Shown here: positions 1 to 11,413 of the stretch, in pieces
Layout of the letters: each line of letters starts with the position of its first letter
Numbering within the stretch: the stretch's first letter is position 1
NCBI GenBank assembly: GCA_025765615.1
Contig: JAIVFJ010000416.1
Coordinates: 1-44,395, forward strand
Direction: 5' to 3'
Origin: Zopfochytrium polystomum
Taxonomy: Eukaryota; Chytridiomycota; Chytridiomycetes; Chytridiales; Chytridiaceae
DNA length: 44,395 nucleotides
The notes under the pieces: generated by a model
The model's input: the letters and a program-made list of their open reading frames with translations, nothing else
Databases searched by the model: none
What the model was told of the DNA's origin: nothing
Program-made: the position numbers and the translations under genes

Positions 1-564
1 TTTCTTTCTTCTTTTTTTGTTCCTGAAAAAATTTCCCGGCGGCCCCTTCGCCCACCAGAGCCGGCTCACGGACGAAGAGCTCCGCGCCTTCTTCGCGTCG
101 ACGCCGCTCCCCAACCTCAAGAGCATCTGCCTCGACGCCACCGCCGTCACCCTGCGCACCCTCCGCACGCTCCTCGCAAACCCTCGCCGCGCCTCGCCGT
201 CCTCAGCCTCGTGCGGTGCTCCAACGTCTCGGCCCGCGACGTCGTCGCCATCGTCGCCGCCCTCCGCAACAGCGCCGCCGCCCTTGGCCCCGCTGCCGTC
301 TCCGCCGCTGCCGCGCCAGCCGCCGTTAGAGTGTATACGCTGCGGAGGCCCCCGCCGCTACAGTCAGAGGCGACGTCGGGAGCGGCCGGCGGCTACGGGG
401 CAGGAGGCTGAAAGGCTATGGCTTTGATGGGAATCAGGCTGGACGTGGGGACGGCATAGACGACAGACAGCGATGACGACGTCGACGGTGGCGACGACGA
501 TGACGACGACGAGGAGGACGAGGAGGTACAGTGGGACGATGACGACGACGGCGAGGACGGCGAG

Positions 565-605
<41 letters not shown>

Positions 606-1147
606 CTGGGAGAGCGAGGACGAGGACGACGACGATGGGGATAACGATGACGACAACGACGGGGACGGCGGCGGCGGCGGGGAGGAAGCGCCGGGTGGCA
701 ATCGCGGCGGCGGCAATCGCGGCGGCGACCGCGACGAGGACGATGTGGTGTGGGACGCGCTGCTGGCCGCAGCGAGAGTCGCGGCGGCGCCCGGCGGGCG
801 GCCGTCGCGTGCCGCATGCTGCCGGTGGCCCGTTTGGGCCCGCTGTCGACCGCGGCGACCGCGACGACGACGGTGACGACCACAACCGCGGCGGCGGCTT
901 CGGAGGCGGCGGAGGCGAGGGGGATGCCACTGCAGCAGCAGAGCCGGCGGAGCGGCCGCAGCGGCAGCGTCGGCGACAGGCGCGCGGAGCCAGTGGTAGC
1001 AACGCCGCTGCTGCGCAGCGGCGCGAGTGGGAGGGCGGCGGGGTCGTTGTGCGGCGCGAGGGTTGGTTTACGGACGAAGGTTTCTCGATCAAGGCGTGGT
1101 GGGAGGCCGCGGTGCGGGCGACGTCACCTGGGTGCGTGTATGTGTAA
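1..1147 (+). CDS. 3' part of a leucine-rich-repeat protein with acidic poly-Asp tail (5' truncated by window edge, frame-broken)
   Basis: The first 400 bases encode leucine-rich-repeat-like text: PLPNLKSICLDATAVTLRTL, then, after a frame change near 184-190, RLAVLSLVRCSNVSARDVV. This L..L.L..C.. spacing is typical of LRR or F-box/LRR proteins. From about 460 to 700 the coding text is very acidic, with a run of about 13 Asp codons (GAC repeats around 568-603), then Gly/Arg-rich text. A last stretch in another frame includes WFTDEGFSIKAWWEAAV and stops at 1145-1147. Reading the whole as one protein needs several frame changes (frames 2, 1, 0, 1, 2). These could be indels in a GC-rich repeat, unrecognised introns or real decay. 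No start is visible, so the gene begins before the window. LRR assignment is moderate; function is unknown. Confidence 0.45.
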
Positions 1148-2139
1148 GCGCGGCGGGACGGGTGGGCGGCATTGCTGGTTTCGTTTTTTCTTGTTGGTGG
1201 CTAGTTTTTTTTCCCTTCTTTTTTGTTGTAGGTTTGGTTTTGTCAGCTTTTTTTTTTTTTTTTTTTTTTTTAGGTGTTCCCCCTTGTTTCTCGCACGATC
1301 TTGAGGGATCTTGTTTGACGGCTTGGAGTGGGGGGGAGGTTGTTTTCTCTTGCAGGCGAGAAGAGGGTAGGGGAGGGAGATGCGAGAGTGTCTACGGTTG
1401 TGGTCAGTGCAGTGGAGCCCCTCTCTTGAAGACGAGAAACAGGGACTGAATATTCCACCTGCTCCACCTCCATCGAGAGAGAGGAGAGAGACAGACAGAG
1501 TGAGAGAGTGTTTGTATGTGTGCGTGTGTGTGTGTGTATGATTGCAACGCAACAGACGCACCCATCATCATCATCACAGCGAGGCGAACAAACAAAATAA
1601 AATAATAAAAAAGACACAGAACAAAATGAGGAAGAATAAAAAGAACGAGAGAGACGCGTGTCTCCTTTCCTTCCTCTTTCCCTCCTCAAATCGTGTCTGC
1701 CAACCCTTTTATTTCTCCTTTTTTCTCGTTCGACTTTTTCCTATTTTTCTTTGTTTTTTTATTTGTGGCTCACTTGCTTATCGCGTGGGTGGCACAACCC
1801 GGTGCGACGGGTGGCGTTCCCGAAAGAGGCCCGTCTGTGCTTTTTTGTGGCTTGCGCTCGCGACGCGGGCGTGCTCGCTCCATATCTCTCTCTCTCTCTC
1901 CCCTCTCTCTCTCTCTCTTTCGCTCCTTCTCTCGGCTCTCACTCGCCGTCGCACAGAGAGAGAAAAAAAACCCTGTGTATCTGTGTCTGAAAGACGCGCG
2001 CCAAAGCCACCACCGCAGACAAGAGCAACAACAACAACAAACAACGAAAGAAAGAGAAGCAAAGAAAAGACATGAGACACAGCGCACGGGTCACTTCTTG
2101 CTGGGGCAGAGCGCCCCCTCACTTTTGTTTTCGCCCTCT

Positions 2140-2170
<31 letters not shown>

Positions 2171-2360
2171 TCTCTCTCTCTCCTCCTCTCTCCTTCCCTG
2201 TCGGTCGGTCAATCGTCGTGTCTTTTGCGGCACCAAAGAGCGCGCCACCCCGGTCCCGTGCCCCGAAGGAGTATAAAAATGGGCGTGGGGGAGGTTCGTG
2301 TTGATCATATCAACTCAAACACACCTATACAAGAAAGTTTCAACTTTCGCCAGCTTGTCT

Positions 2361-2423
2361 GCCTCTCTCTCTCTCACCCTCTCTCTCCCCTATCGCCCTC
2401 TCTGTCCTCTCTCTCTGTCTCTT

Positions 2424-2473
<50 letters not shown>

Positions 2474-2479
2474 TCTCTC

Positions 2480-2550
<71 letters not shown>

Positions 2551-2560
2551 CCCCTCTCCC
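2361..2560. repeat. (CT)n microsatellite block
   Basis: Nearly uninterrupted CT dinucleotides with a few TCTT, GTCT and CACT interruptions. Similar shorter CT blocks lie at about 1884-1920 and 2133-2190. All have pyrimidines on the + strand. Confidence 0.95.
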
Positions 2561-2799
2561 TCTCTCCGTCCCTACCTCCTCCCATACCTCCCTCCCCTTC
2601 CGCCGCAAGACCCACAGACTGACACCCCTTGGAACCCACACCAAAAAAAAAAGAAGCTCAACAAAGCCCGCCCACCAACCTTCAAACACGGACCGGGCCG
2701 ATCCTGCCCACCGCATCGATTGGCGCGCCGATCCCGGGCCCCGCAGGTCACGACGTTCCGACATCGCCGTTGCTTCGTCATCGTTAGGTGTTGCGCAAC

Positions 2800-3040
2800 A
2801 ACACACACACACACACCACACACACACACACACACATACACGTCATTGCGGTATTTCCGGCAACATGAACCCTTACACTCCCAACACAATGCCGTTTGCA
2901 TGGAGGACGGGTTTGCCTAAAGTTTTCGATGAGACAAAAAAAAAAAAAAAATAGGAGGCGGAGTTACAGGGACTTGCCGCCGGGGGCGGAGCACGCTCTC
3001 ACACACACAACAGAAGCACACACACGCACACACACTCCGA

Positions 3041-3097
<57 letters not shown>

Positions 3098-3098
3098 C
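2800..3098. repeat. Two (CA)n microsatellites flanking a short unique stretch
   Basis: CA repeats occupy about 2800-2840 and 3001-3098. The second contains more than 20 uninterrupted CA units (about 3052-3096). An A run lies at 2936-2951 between them. Confidence 0.95.
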
Positions 3099-4100
3099 AC
3101 ACGTACGAGGCTTTTGCCGGAACGCTTTGTCTGCCCGTGAGAGCCTGCATCCGCTTGATTGTAGGGGTTCTTTGGAGGGGTGGTACCTGGTGTGTCGCGG
3201 AGGGGGATGTGTGTCGCCTCTGTAAGGGAAGGGGGGTGCCACCCGCTGTTGGTTCGATGAGGCGAGGGGGGAGGGAAAGGGGTGTTCTTGAGTTCGCGCG
3301 GCACCTGCCTTCGCACCGATTGTGAGGGAGGTGGGGTATTGGGAGGAGCTGCGAGTTGGGGTGAAGGGGGTGTCGCTGCAAAGGATTGCAATGGTTTCCG
3401 GAGGCGTCTCTGGCGGGCGAGCGAGGGCGGGAGTGGCCCCCACCCCCCGAAGGGGAGTATGGAGTGAAGGAGGGAAGGAGAGAGTGAGTGAGTGAGAGAG
3501 ACGGCGTCAGGCGAGGTCGAGGAAAGCCGTGGACGGGGGTGACCCAAGGCCTGGGGCCTTTGGCAGTGATGCAACTCGCTAAAAGTGCTCGTGTCTGTCG
3601 CTGTGGGTCTCTCCTACACACACACACGCACTCGGTCCCTCTGTCTCGCTCTCTGTCGTACGCTGTCGCCTCAACTCACCTCCAGAGGGATTGGAGCACC
3701 TTTGAGGATGAGACAAGCGGGAGTGAGGGTGATGGGTGGTGTTTGGTGGGTGGGTGGTGGAGGAGCGCGAGACGGTGAGGACTGGGACTGGGACTGGGAA
3801 TGAGAGCGAGAGAAGCAGAGACGGAGAGACAGAAAGACCAGAGAGCGAGCGAGCCACCACCCGGGGGGGCCAATCCGCAGGTGGTGGGTGGCTTCTGAGG
3901 GCCACCCTTCTGTGCGCATACGCCACTTTGTCTTGGCCGTGTCTTTGTCTCTCTGGTCTCGCCGTCACAGGTCTGTCCCGATCGGTCTTGTTCCAGCCAT
4001 CTCCACCCACACAGAATCGTCTCCGTCGGCCTGTTGCTACAACCCGAGCGCCACTGGGCCACTCATCCACCATCCACCGCACACATGGCAGAGGGGAGAC

Positions 4101-4102
<2 letters not shown>

Positions 4103-4140
<38 letters not shown>

Positions 4141-4220
4141 TGTGTGTGTGTTGTGTGTGCTGCTGAGAATGTGTGCGCGATGGTGGACGCACGAACAGAC
4201 AGACAGACAGACAGACAGAC
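4103..4220. repeat. (TG)n microsatellite followed by a (GACA)n tetranucleotide repeat
   Basis: TG repeats run from about 4103 to 4160. After a 35-base unique stretch, six to seven GACA units follow at about 4195-4220. The same tetranucleotide recurs at about 5473-5541. Confidence 0.95.
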
Positions 4221-5220
4221 GGCGGCGCGAGGCAGTCAAGCGTTTTGCCGTTCAACGTCCTGTGCTGCTGCAACTTTCTCTTCTATTTCGCTCCCTCTCT
4301 CTCTCTCGCGCTCAGTCTCTCTCTTTCACAGTCTCACACGCACACACACTCTCCCTCTCTCTCTCTCCCCGTCTCTCCCTGATGTTATCTCTTCCCAAGC
4401 ACAAGCGTCAGAGACGCGTGATCATCCGTTGTCAATAATGAAGCGCGCCTGTCTTGCTCCCCGCCCAGTTTTTCTTTATCCACTCTCTCTGTCTCTCTGT
4501 CAGCCTGTCTGGCACCACCACCCCCACCACCCTTTGCCCTTTGTTGCAAAAACAAAAAAAAAATTAAAAATTTTAAATGAAGTGCGGGTGCATTGTGGGA
4601 CAAAGCGCAGCAAGCGGCAAACCCAACGACATAATTTTTTTTTAAGAGTGGATGTTGTTCAGTTTCCACACATTCGCTCCCTCCACGCTCGCGTGGTCTC
4701 TGTCTGCCTGTCTGCCCGGCGGTCGGTCGTTCGATCGCGATCGCTGGTGGATGCAAAAAAAAATTCTCTCTGTCTCTCGCTCTCTACGAGCGTTCTGTCT
4801 GTCTCGTCTGTCTGTCTGGCTCTCTCGCTGGTCTGCCGTTGGATTGCTTGGTTTCTGGGGGTTTTTCATTTCCCTGCCATCATTCAAATTGGGTGGAGCA
4901 TGTTCGCGTGTGAGCGCACAGACGACCGGGTGCGACTGACAGAGAGACAGACAGTCTGCCACGCACGCACGCACATATCGCGGCAACTCTTTTTCCCGCC
5001 AAGACATGACCTGTCGTCATTGAGGATCCATGAAATTTTTGGCATCGCTTTCATTTCCGAGAAATTCGAAAGTTTTGTTTGTTTCCTCTTTGTTTTGTTG
5101 TTCCCCAGAGGTGGCAGTTTGATCCTTTGGTTCAGTTCCTTTTTTGGGATCCTCCACCCGAATCCAATCCAAAACCTCCTTTCTTTTCAAGTACCAACCC
5201 AACACACACAACACCGACAC

Positions 5221-5316
5221 AGTCTCTCACTCTCTCACTCTCTCTCACTCTCTCTCTCTCACTCTCTCTCTCTCTCTCTCTCTTCCTCTTTCTCTCTCTT
5301 TCTGTCTCTCTCCGTC
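5221..5316. repeat. (CT)n microsatellite with CTCTCACT variants
   Basis: A pyrimidine block of CTCT and CACTCT units on the + strand. Further pyrimidine blocks follow at about 5840-5886 and 6357-6393. Confidence 0.95.
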
Positions 5317-5472
5317 CAGCACGGTGGCGACCACTCCACCCGACACACACACACGCGGCCAATTGAAGCGGTGTCTTGTGGATAATGGAAGGAAGGAGGA
5401 TGGGACCGTGTCTGTCGGGTTGGTGGTGGTGGTGTGTGTGATTTCCGCATATTTAGAACAACAGGTCGGGAA

Positions 5473-5839
5473 ACAGAGAGACAGACAGACAGACTGGCAG
5501 ACAATTGATGACGCAGCCACGCAGACAGACAGACAGACAGACTGCGTACCCCTGTTTGTCTGACTATCTGTCTCTCGGCCTCTCCTGCCGCCCGCATCAC
5601 TCACTATATTCCACCTTTTTTTTTGCGTGGGCTCCTCCCAATAAATCCCCCCGTCCTCGCCTCGCCCGCCCCCCTCATTCCCCCCGAGGTCTCTCTCTCT
5701 CTCTAAAACTGTTTAGTGTCGGCTCCACACTTTTTCTTTTCTTTGTTTTTTTGCTTTTTTGCGTTCCAACAACTCGCACTCAGCAACGCTCGACGCAGTA
5801 TTCACTTTCGAGCACCCAGAGACAGACAGACCGAGACAG

Positions 5840-5879
<40 letters not shown>

Positions 5880-6020
5880 TCTCTCTGTACCACCATCACC
5901 ACCAAGCTTCAAGCAGGCAAGCACACTCACACAGACAGAGTAAGTGAACAACAGAGTGTGAGTGAAAAAAAACAAAAGAGAGAGAGAGAGAGGGAGAGAG
6001 AGGGAGAGAGGGAGAGAGAG
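5473..6020. repeat. Mixed (AGAC)n, (CT)n and (GA)n microsatellites
   Basis: AGAC units occur at 5477-5498 and 5522-5541, CT units at 5840-5886, and GAGAG/GGGAGA units at 5977-6020. The switch from a CT block to a GA block about 90 bases later leaves two complementary tracts that could pair with each other. Confidence 0.9.
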
Positions 6021-6557
6021 CCCGTCGTTCGGGTGGGTGGGACGCGCTCGTTCCCTTTCAGATGGGACCGCGCGCGGCAAACAGCAGCAACGCACACAAC
6101 ACACACACGGCAGCGCGCGCTCGCGAGCTACCTCTACCTTCTCAACCCCCCACCAACCCGAGCGACTTCTGTGCGTTTCTGTCGGGCAACACACGCGACG
6201 CACTCAGCGGGTCGGCCGCGTCACCAAAAAGAAAAACGCGCTCTTTCCGCCCTGCAGCTCGCGCCCGCGCTCTCGCTCGAGTGGAGCACCAGCGTCGTCG
6301 TCGTCGTCGTCGTCGTCGTTTTTCCCTTCCTCCCTTTCCGGTCCGTTGGCGTGCCACCTCTCTCTCTCTCTCTCTCTCTCTCGCTCTCTCTCGCCGGTTT
6401 GTTCCGCCTTCGCGCGGGAGATGCCCTAACACTCTTGTCTCACCCTCACAGAAAATAGGGCCCAACGCAACAAAACAATAACAAAACGTAAAAAGAACCC
6501 CGGACACCGCACACTGCCAACTATCACCACAGACGCTCCCCCAAAAACCACAGCACA

Positions 6558-9500
6558 ATGACGGCCGCAACAACAACTTCGCTCCAGCAAATGCTCCAGC
6601 AGCAGCAGCATGCAACAAAGACGACGCCTTCGCCGCTCGCCATGATTCCACCACCACCCCCACCACCACAACCAATGGCAAACGCGGAATCGCCTTGCTC
6701 CTCGTATACCCCTCCCTCCTCCTCCTCCTTCTCCGCCTCCTCCTCCTCTCCGTCGTCTCCATCGTCCAACCGTTCTCTCTCTGGCGCGACTTTCTCGTCG
6801 CCGCCGCCAGTGTCGTCGTTGTCGTCGCCGCCGCCGTCGTTTTCGACCCTTCTACTCGGAACGGCCTTGTCAAGTTTATCTTCGTCCCCGCAGCAAGACG
6901 AAATCTCCGCTGTCTCCCCCAACAACTCCGCCTCCGACCTGCCATCACCCTCGCCGCCGCCGCCGGCACCGCAGACTGGCCACCACAATACCCACAACCA
7001 CAACCACAACCACAACCGCAACCGCACCCGCAACCACCACGGCCGCGACCACGACCACGGCCTCCCTGAAAAGCACATGCTCAACCTAAACCACCACCAC
7101 CACAGCCACGGCGGCCGTGATCACTCCTCCAGCGCACGCCGCGGCAGCCGCCACGTCTTGCCCAATATGCTGCTCGCCAGGTCATCGTCATCATCATCAT
7201 CGTCGACATCGTCGTCTGCCTCTTTCCCCCACCACCGCCCCATGGCCGCCTCGTTGGCCAACGCCGCGTCCTTGGACGCCTTGGTGGCCGCCCCCGGCGC
7301 GGCACCACCCAACCCCCACACCTTCTTCCAGCTGCTCAACCTGGCGACAGCCTCGACCGGCACTGTCGCCGCCGGCGCCGCCTCACAACCCGACTACTCC
7401 TTCCACCACTCCTCCTCCACTACGTCCTCCTCCTCCGTCCACCACCTTCACCACCACCACCACCAGGCCCCACAGCAGCTGCACCACCAGCACTCTCAGC
7501 GCCACCACCTCTCTGCTGCGGCTTCCTTCCAAAGCCAATGCTGCCAGTACCCTCCCTACCACCACGAAGCTCACTTTGCGGCGCGCTCGTCCTCGTCGTC
7601 GTCGACGTCCTCGTCAACTTCGTCGTCCTCGTCCTCCACGTCGACCTCCTTGGTCCCACACTCCCAAAACGCCAGCAACCGCTCACACGCCCACCACGCC
7701 CACGGCCAGAGTGCCTTCACGAGCAACAACAACAACAACAACAACAACATCATCAACAACAGCGGCAGCAACGGCACCAACAGCAAAACCACCTTTGCGG
7801 GCCTCGCCTCCCCGATGCCGTCGCCTCACCCCTTCGCGCCTCACTCGCACAACAACTGCGCGGGATGTTTGGCCGCCTCGCACTACGCTGACCAGAGTCA
7901 CGACGCCTGCAGCTCGCAATGCTGCGGCCCAGTGCCCGCCCCCCACTACTCAGCCTGCTGCGGACCGCCACCACCACCATTGCCACTGCAGCACCCATTT
8001 TGCACTGCCAGCTGCTGCGCGCCACCGCCGCTGCCGCCACCGTCGAATCGCGGCATTCCCAACCCGGCTCATGGTCACGGCTACGAGCACCTGGCCATCG
8101 AGCCACAGCAGCACCAACAGCAACAGTCCATGGCCGCGACCGCGTTCAGCCTTGCCGGCCGCCACCGACACCAGTCACAACAACCGCAGCACCACCACCA
8201 GCACCACCAGCACCAGCTCCACCAGCACCACCAACAACACTACCAGCACCACCAACACCAAAGAGAGCCAGTCGATAAGGCTCGCGCGCGAGCTGCCACG
8301 GCTGTGAGACCGGTGCGTCCCGACGTCGCCGCCATTGACATGGTCGACTCGTCTTTCACCTCCACTTTGCTGGACTTTGAGGATTTTGTCACCAGCGACG
8401 ACACGTTTGAAGACGGTAAGCGGGCGTGGTGTGTGTGCCGCCGCGAAGATTTACGCGGAGAGGAAGTGGCGCCCCCCACTCACGAAGCGCGACTTCTTGA
8501 TCTTCCTCTTGGCGTTCCTTTCGAGTGTTGTCTGTGTGGCCCTGCTTTCTCACGTTTTTTCAATGTTTCATATTTTGTCTTCGTTCCTGCAGGCCTCCTC
8601 GATTCAAACTCCGCTTCATTCTCCGACGTCCACTCAAGCCCCGCAACCACCGCTTTGGCCACCCCCACAACAACACCGACCACCTCGACCGTTTCGCCGC
8701 CGCCGCCGCCAGCTCCCGTCGCAGCAAAGACCGCGTCCAAACTGTCCTCGGCTGCGGCGACCGCGGCGTCGTCTCCGGCCGCAGCAGCGCCCAAGCCCGC
8801 AAAGTCTCTGCCCCCGACGGTGCTGACCAGCGTGGCCGCCGATCGGGCGTGCTCCCCGCCCGAGTCGTCGCCCGAAACAGCCTCGGCTCGCGACAGGCTC
8901 TCACTGGTGGCGGCGTCGGCCAACAGGAAGACTGCCGCGAACTCCAACACCACCACCAAAAGCAGCGGCAGCAACAACACTACCCAGCAGGCGCCGGTGT
9001 TGCCGCTGTCGCCGCAGACGAACGCCTGCAACAACTGCCACGCGTGCGACCAGTCGTTTGGTGGCGTTGTGGATGTGAGCTGCGCTGACAGCAAGAGCAA
9101 TGATGCTTGCAGTGCTATGCTGGTGAGTTTTCCTTTGTGGTTTTCTTTTGTTCCTTCGCTGGTTTTCTTTTCCGTTCCTTTCTGAGAAGAAAGCTTCTTT
9201 AAAACGCGTGGCTGACAAAAAAACCGTTCGTTCTTTTATCAGGTCCAAAGGAACTTGACCGACTCTGGTGCGACAAGCTTCTCCGCCCTCAACGACTGGC
9301 TGATGAACGCAAACGCGTCCATTGAGAACACCGACGGCAGGTCCAAGGCCGACGCGTCGAACGACAGCCCTGTCGCCAACGCCTTTGACGGAACCATCCT
9401 CATGCTCATGGACAAGGGCGGCTCCCCGCCAAAGGACGCTGACAGAGACTCTACCCCAGCCGCCGCCGCCGGCGGATCCAACCCCGTCCCCGAGCCCGAG

Positions 9501-10877
9501 ACTCACGATCGCCAGGCCGCTCAGCCGCTGATGCACACCAGCAACACCACCACCAGCGCCACCAGCAGCTCATACAGCCACGGCGCCATGCAAGGCCACT
9601 CACGACCGCACGACGGCCACGCTGCGGCCCTCAACCAGCATCACCTGTCGACTGTCCACTCGCCCATGCCACCGCCTCCCCAGCCGCAGCCGCCCTCCCT
9701 GCAGCCGACGGCCGACTCGACCCACTGGAACTCGCTCGCCATCGACTCGCTGGCGATGCTGAGCCACCACGCCAGCGACTGCAACGTTTGGGCCCTCCGC
9801 TCCATCTGGCTTAATATGGTCTCGATGTTCTTCCGCCCCCCCTTTGCCTCCCGGCGGCGGCTCGGGCGCAGCATCACCGCAGGACCACCAGCACCAGCAC
9901 CACCAGGACCACCACCACCAACGGATGCCGCCGCAGCCAATGCCTGGGGCTGGCTCCAGCAGCACGTCGATGGACGCGAGCTTGGCTCTACAGCAGCAGC
10001 AGCAGCAGCAACACCAGCACCAGCAGATGCTGCAGGCTCCTCCGTCCGCGTCGTGGATGTCGCTCATGCTGTCCCAAGCCATGGCCAAGGGCCACTTTGA
10101 CCCCGCCACCGACACCGCCGCCGGCACCGGTGCCGCCACTGGCAACTTTGGCATGATGCCCATGCCACCGCCGCCTCCTCTTGGCTCCGGGTACGATTTG
10201 GCCGCCGCCGCAACGTCTGTTCTCCACCAACACCACCCGCACCAGCAACCCCACCAGCCCGCCCCCCCGCACTTTCCCGCCGCCGCCGCCCTGCTCCCGC
10301 TCACTGCGCCCACCACCCCCCCCAACGAACTCGCCGGCCCTCACCCCGCTCTACTCCGCCGACCCGTCCGCCACCGTCGCCGCCGGAAAACGCACGGCCG
10401 TATCCCGCAACACCGGTTCGTTGTCGTCCTCGTCTTCCGCGACAGACCCAAACAACAGGTTCCTGGCCGTCCCGCGACGCCACCACAGCGGCGCCCTGCC
10501 GACCGAGCAGCAGCAGCACCACGAGCCCGCGCTGGACGCGGCCGTTGGCGCCGCGTTGGACGACCCGGCCGTCAACAAGAGGAAGCGGTCGGCGAGGACC
10601 GCCGACTCGGCGCCCGGCGATCTTTTGAAAAGGGACAAGATCCGCAAGGTCCACATTAACGTCTCGCCACTCCTCCACGCCCTGGACGCCCGCTCGTCGT
10701 CGTCGTCATCGTCCGCCGCAGCAGTCGCCTTTGACCCGCGCGACGCGGTGCCTCCCACCACCACCACCACCACTGCCTCCACCGAGCAGCAGCACTCTGA
10801 CATCCCGGCCGCCGCCGCCCCCGCCACCGAGAACGACGACGCAGCCGGCACCGCCGCCACCGCAGACTCGTCCGGCC

Positions 10878-10910
<33 letters not shown>

Positions 10911-11413
10911 CCGCCGCCGGCCCCCAGCGCTCCCGCAACTTCCTCTGCACCGTCTGCGGCCGCTACTTCCTCCGCACCCAGGACCTCCTCCGCCACGGCG
11001 CCACCCACCTCCTCCCCTCCGAACGCCCCTTCCTCTGCCCCAACGGCTGCATGCGCGCTTTCGGCCGCGCCGACGCCGCGCAGCGGCACGCAAAGTCCGG
11101 GTGCAAGTTGGCGGCGGCCGCGGCGGCTGCTGGAGCGGCGGAGGCGACGACGGCCGGCGAGCGAAAGAGGAAGAGGAGACCCGCGGGGGCGATGCTGCCC
11201 GCGCCGGCGTCGACCCGCGGAGGATCCGGCGGCGAAGAGGAAAATGACGAGGACGACGACGACTACGACGACAACGACGACGCCGCGGCGGCCTCGGACC
11301 CGGCTGCTGGCGGTGGCGGCGGCGCGCACAGGACAAAGTCGAGGCGCACCGGCGGCGGCAGCGATGACGACGCGGCCGCGGGTGCTGCTGCCGCCGCCGC
11401 GCAGATGATGTAG
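6558..11413 (+). CDS. Large two-finger C2H2 zinc-finger transcription factor, three exons, two frame breaks
   Basis: Starts at ATG 6558 (context cacaATG). Exon 1 is 6558-8415, exon 2 is 8593-9122 and exon 3 starts at 9243; both introns are GT-AG. About 1,520 residues are encoded. Most is Ser, Pro, His, Gln and Asn tracts, with a small acidic patch (LLDFEDFVTSDDTFED) and Cys-rich patches. Near the C-terminus, KRKR is a likely nuclear signal. Finger 1 (from about 10940) is C-x2-C-x12-H-x3-H. Finger 2 (FLCPNGCMRAFGRADAAQRH) is C-x3-C-x12-H-x4-C, a C2HC variant. An Asp/Glu-rich tail and TGA-free Ala run end at TAG 11411-11413. Exon 3 must change frame twice, at C7 (9836-9842) and C8 (10316-10323), most simply read as sequence indels. 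It should act in the nucleus as a DNA-binding regulator; targets are unknown. Confidence 0.75.
8416..8592 (+). other. Intron 1 of the zinc-finger gene (open and divisible by three)
   Basis: It runs from GTAAGC to a pyrimidine-rich ...TTCCTGCAG. The length is 177 bases with no in-frame stop, so a retained transcript would still encode protein (59 extra residues). It is phase 1: splicing joins FEDG directly to LLDSNSASFSDV. It is called an intron from its consensus ends and because the inserted text lacks the Ser/Pro/His bias of both flanks. Confidence 0.7.
9123..9242 (+). other. Intron 2 of the zinc-finger gene
   Basis: It runs from GTGAGT to ...TTCTTTTATCAG, 120 bases, phase 0. It contains an in-frame stop at 9183-9185. 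A candidate branch site CTGAC lies at about 9212-9216. The exon frame resumes at VQRNLTDSGATSF. Confidence 0.75.

Larger units (their letters stand above)
1148..6557. other. Long non-coding, simple-sequence-rich interval upstream of the zinc-finger gene
   Basis: About 5.4 kb without a credible gene. Long open frames exist on both strands, but they are translations of (CT)n, (CA)n, (TG)n and (GACA)n and show no domain. The + strand is pyrimidine-rich (CT tracts) in most of 1.8-6.4 kb, with CA/TG blocks between. The last kilobase probably holds the promoter and 5' UTR of the gene starting at 6558. A T24 run lies at 1248-1271. Confidence 0.7.

Noticed and set aside
2072..2954. Long overlapping open frames of Ser-Leu and Thr-His repeats
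   Set aside because: They are translations of (CT)n and (CA)n in both strands, without any non-repeat domain.
3736..5385. A 549-codon open frame with repeated Cys-Val, Ser-Leu and Thr-Asp text
   Set aside because: Composed almost wholly of microsatellite translation; open only because dinucleotide and tetranucleotide repeats lack stops.
4195..5541. GACA repeats considered as a CRISPR-like array
   Set aside because: Units are four bases without spacers; plain tetranucleotide microsatellites.
6142..6969. Minus-strand open frame of 275 codons
   Set aside because: Antisense to the zinc-finger gene; GC-rich codon bias keeps the opposite strand open.
9836..10323. Programmed ribosomal frameshifting in the zinc-finger gene
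   Set aside because: Two shifts at simple C runs without a recognised slippery heptamer or downstream pseudoknot, and the same kind of break occurs in unrelated genes.
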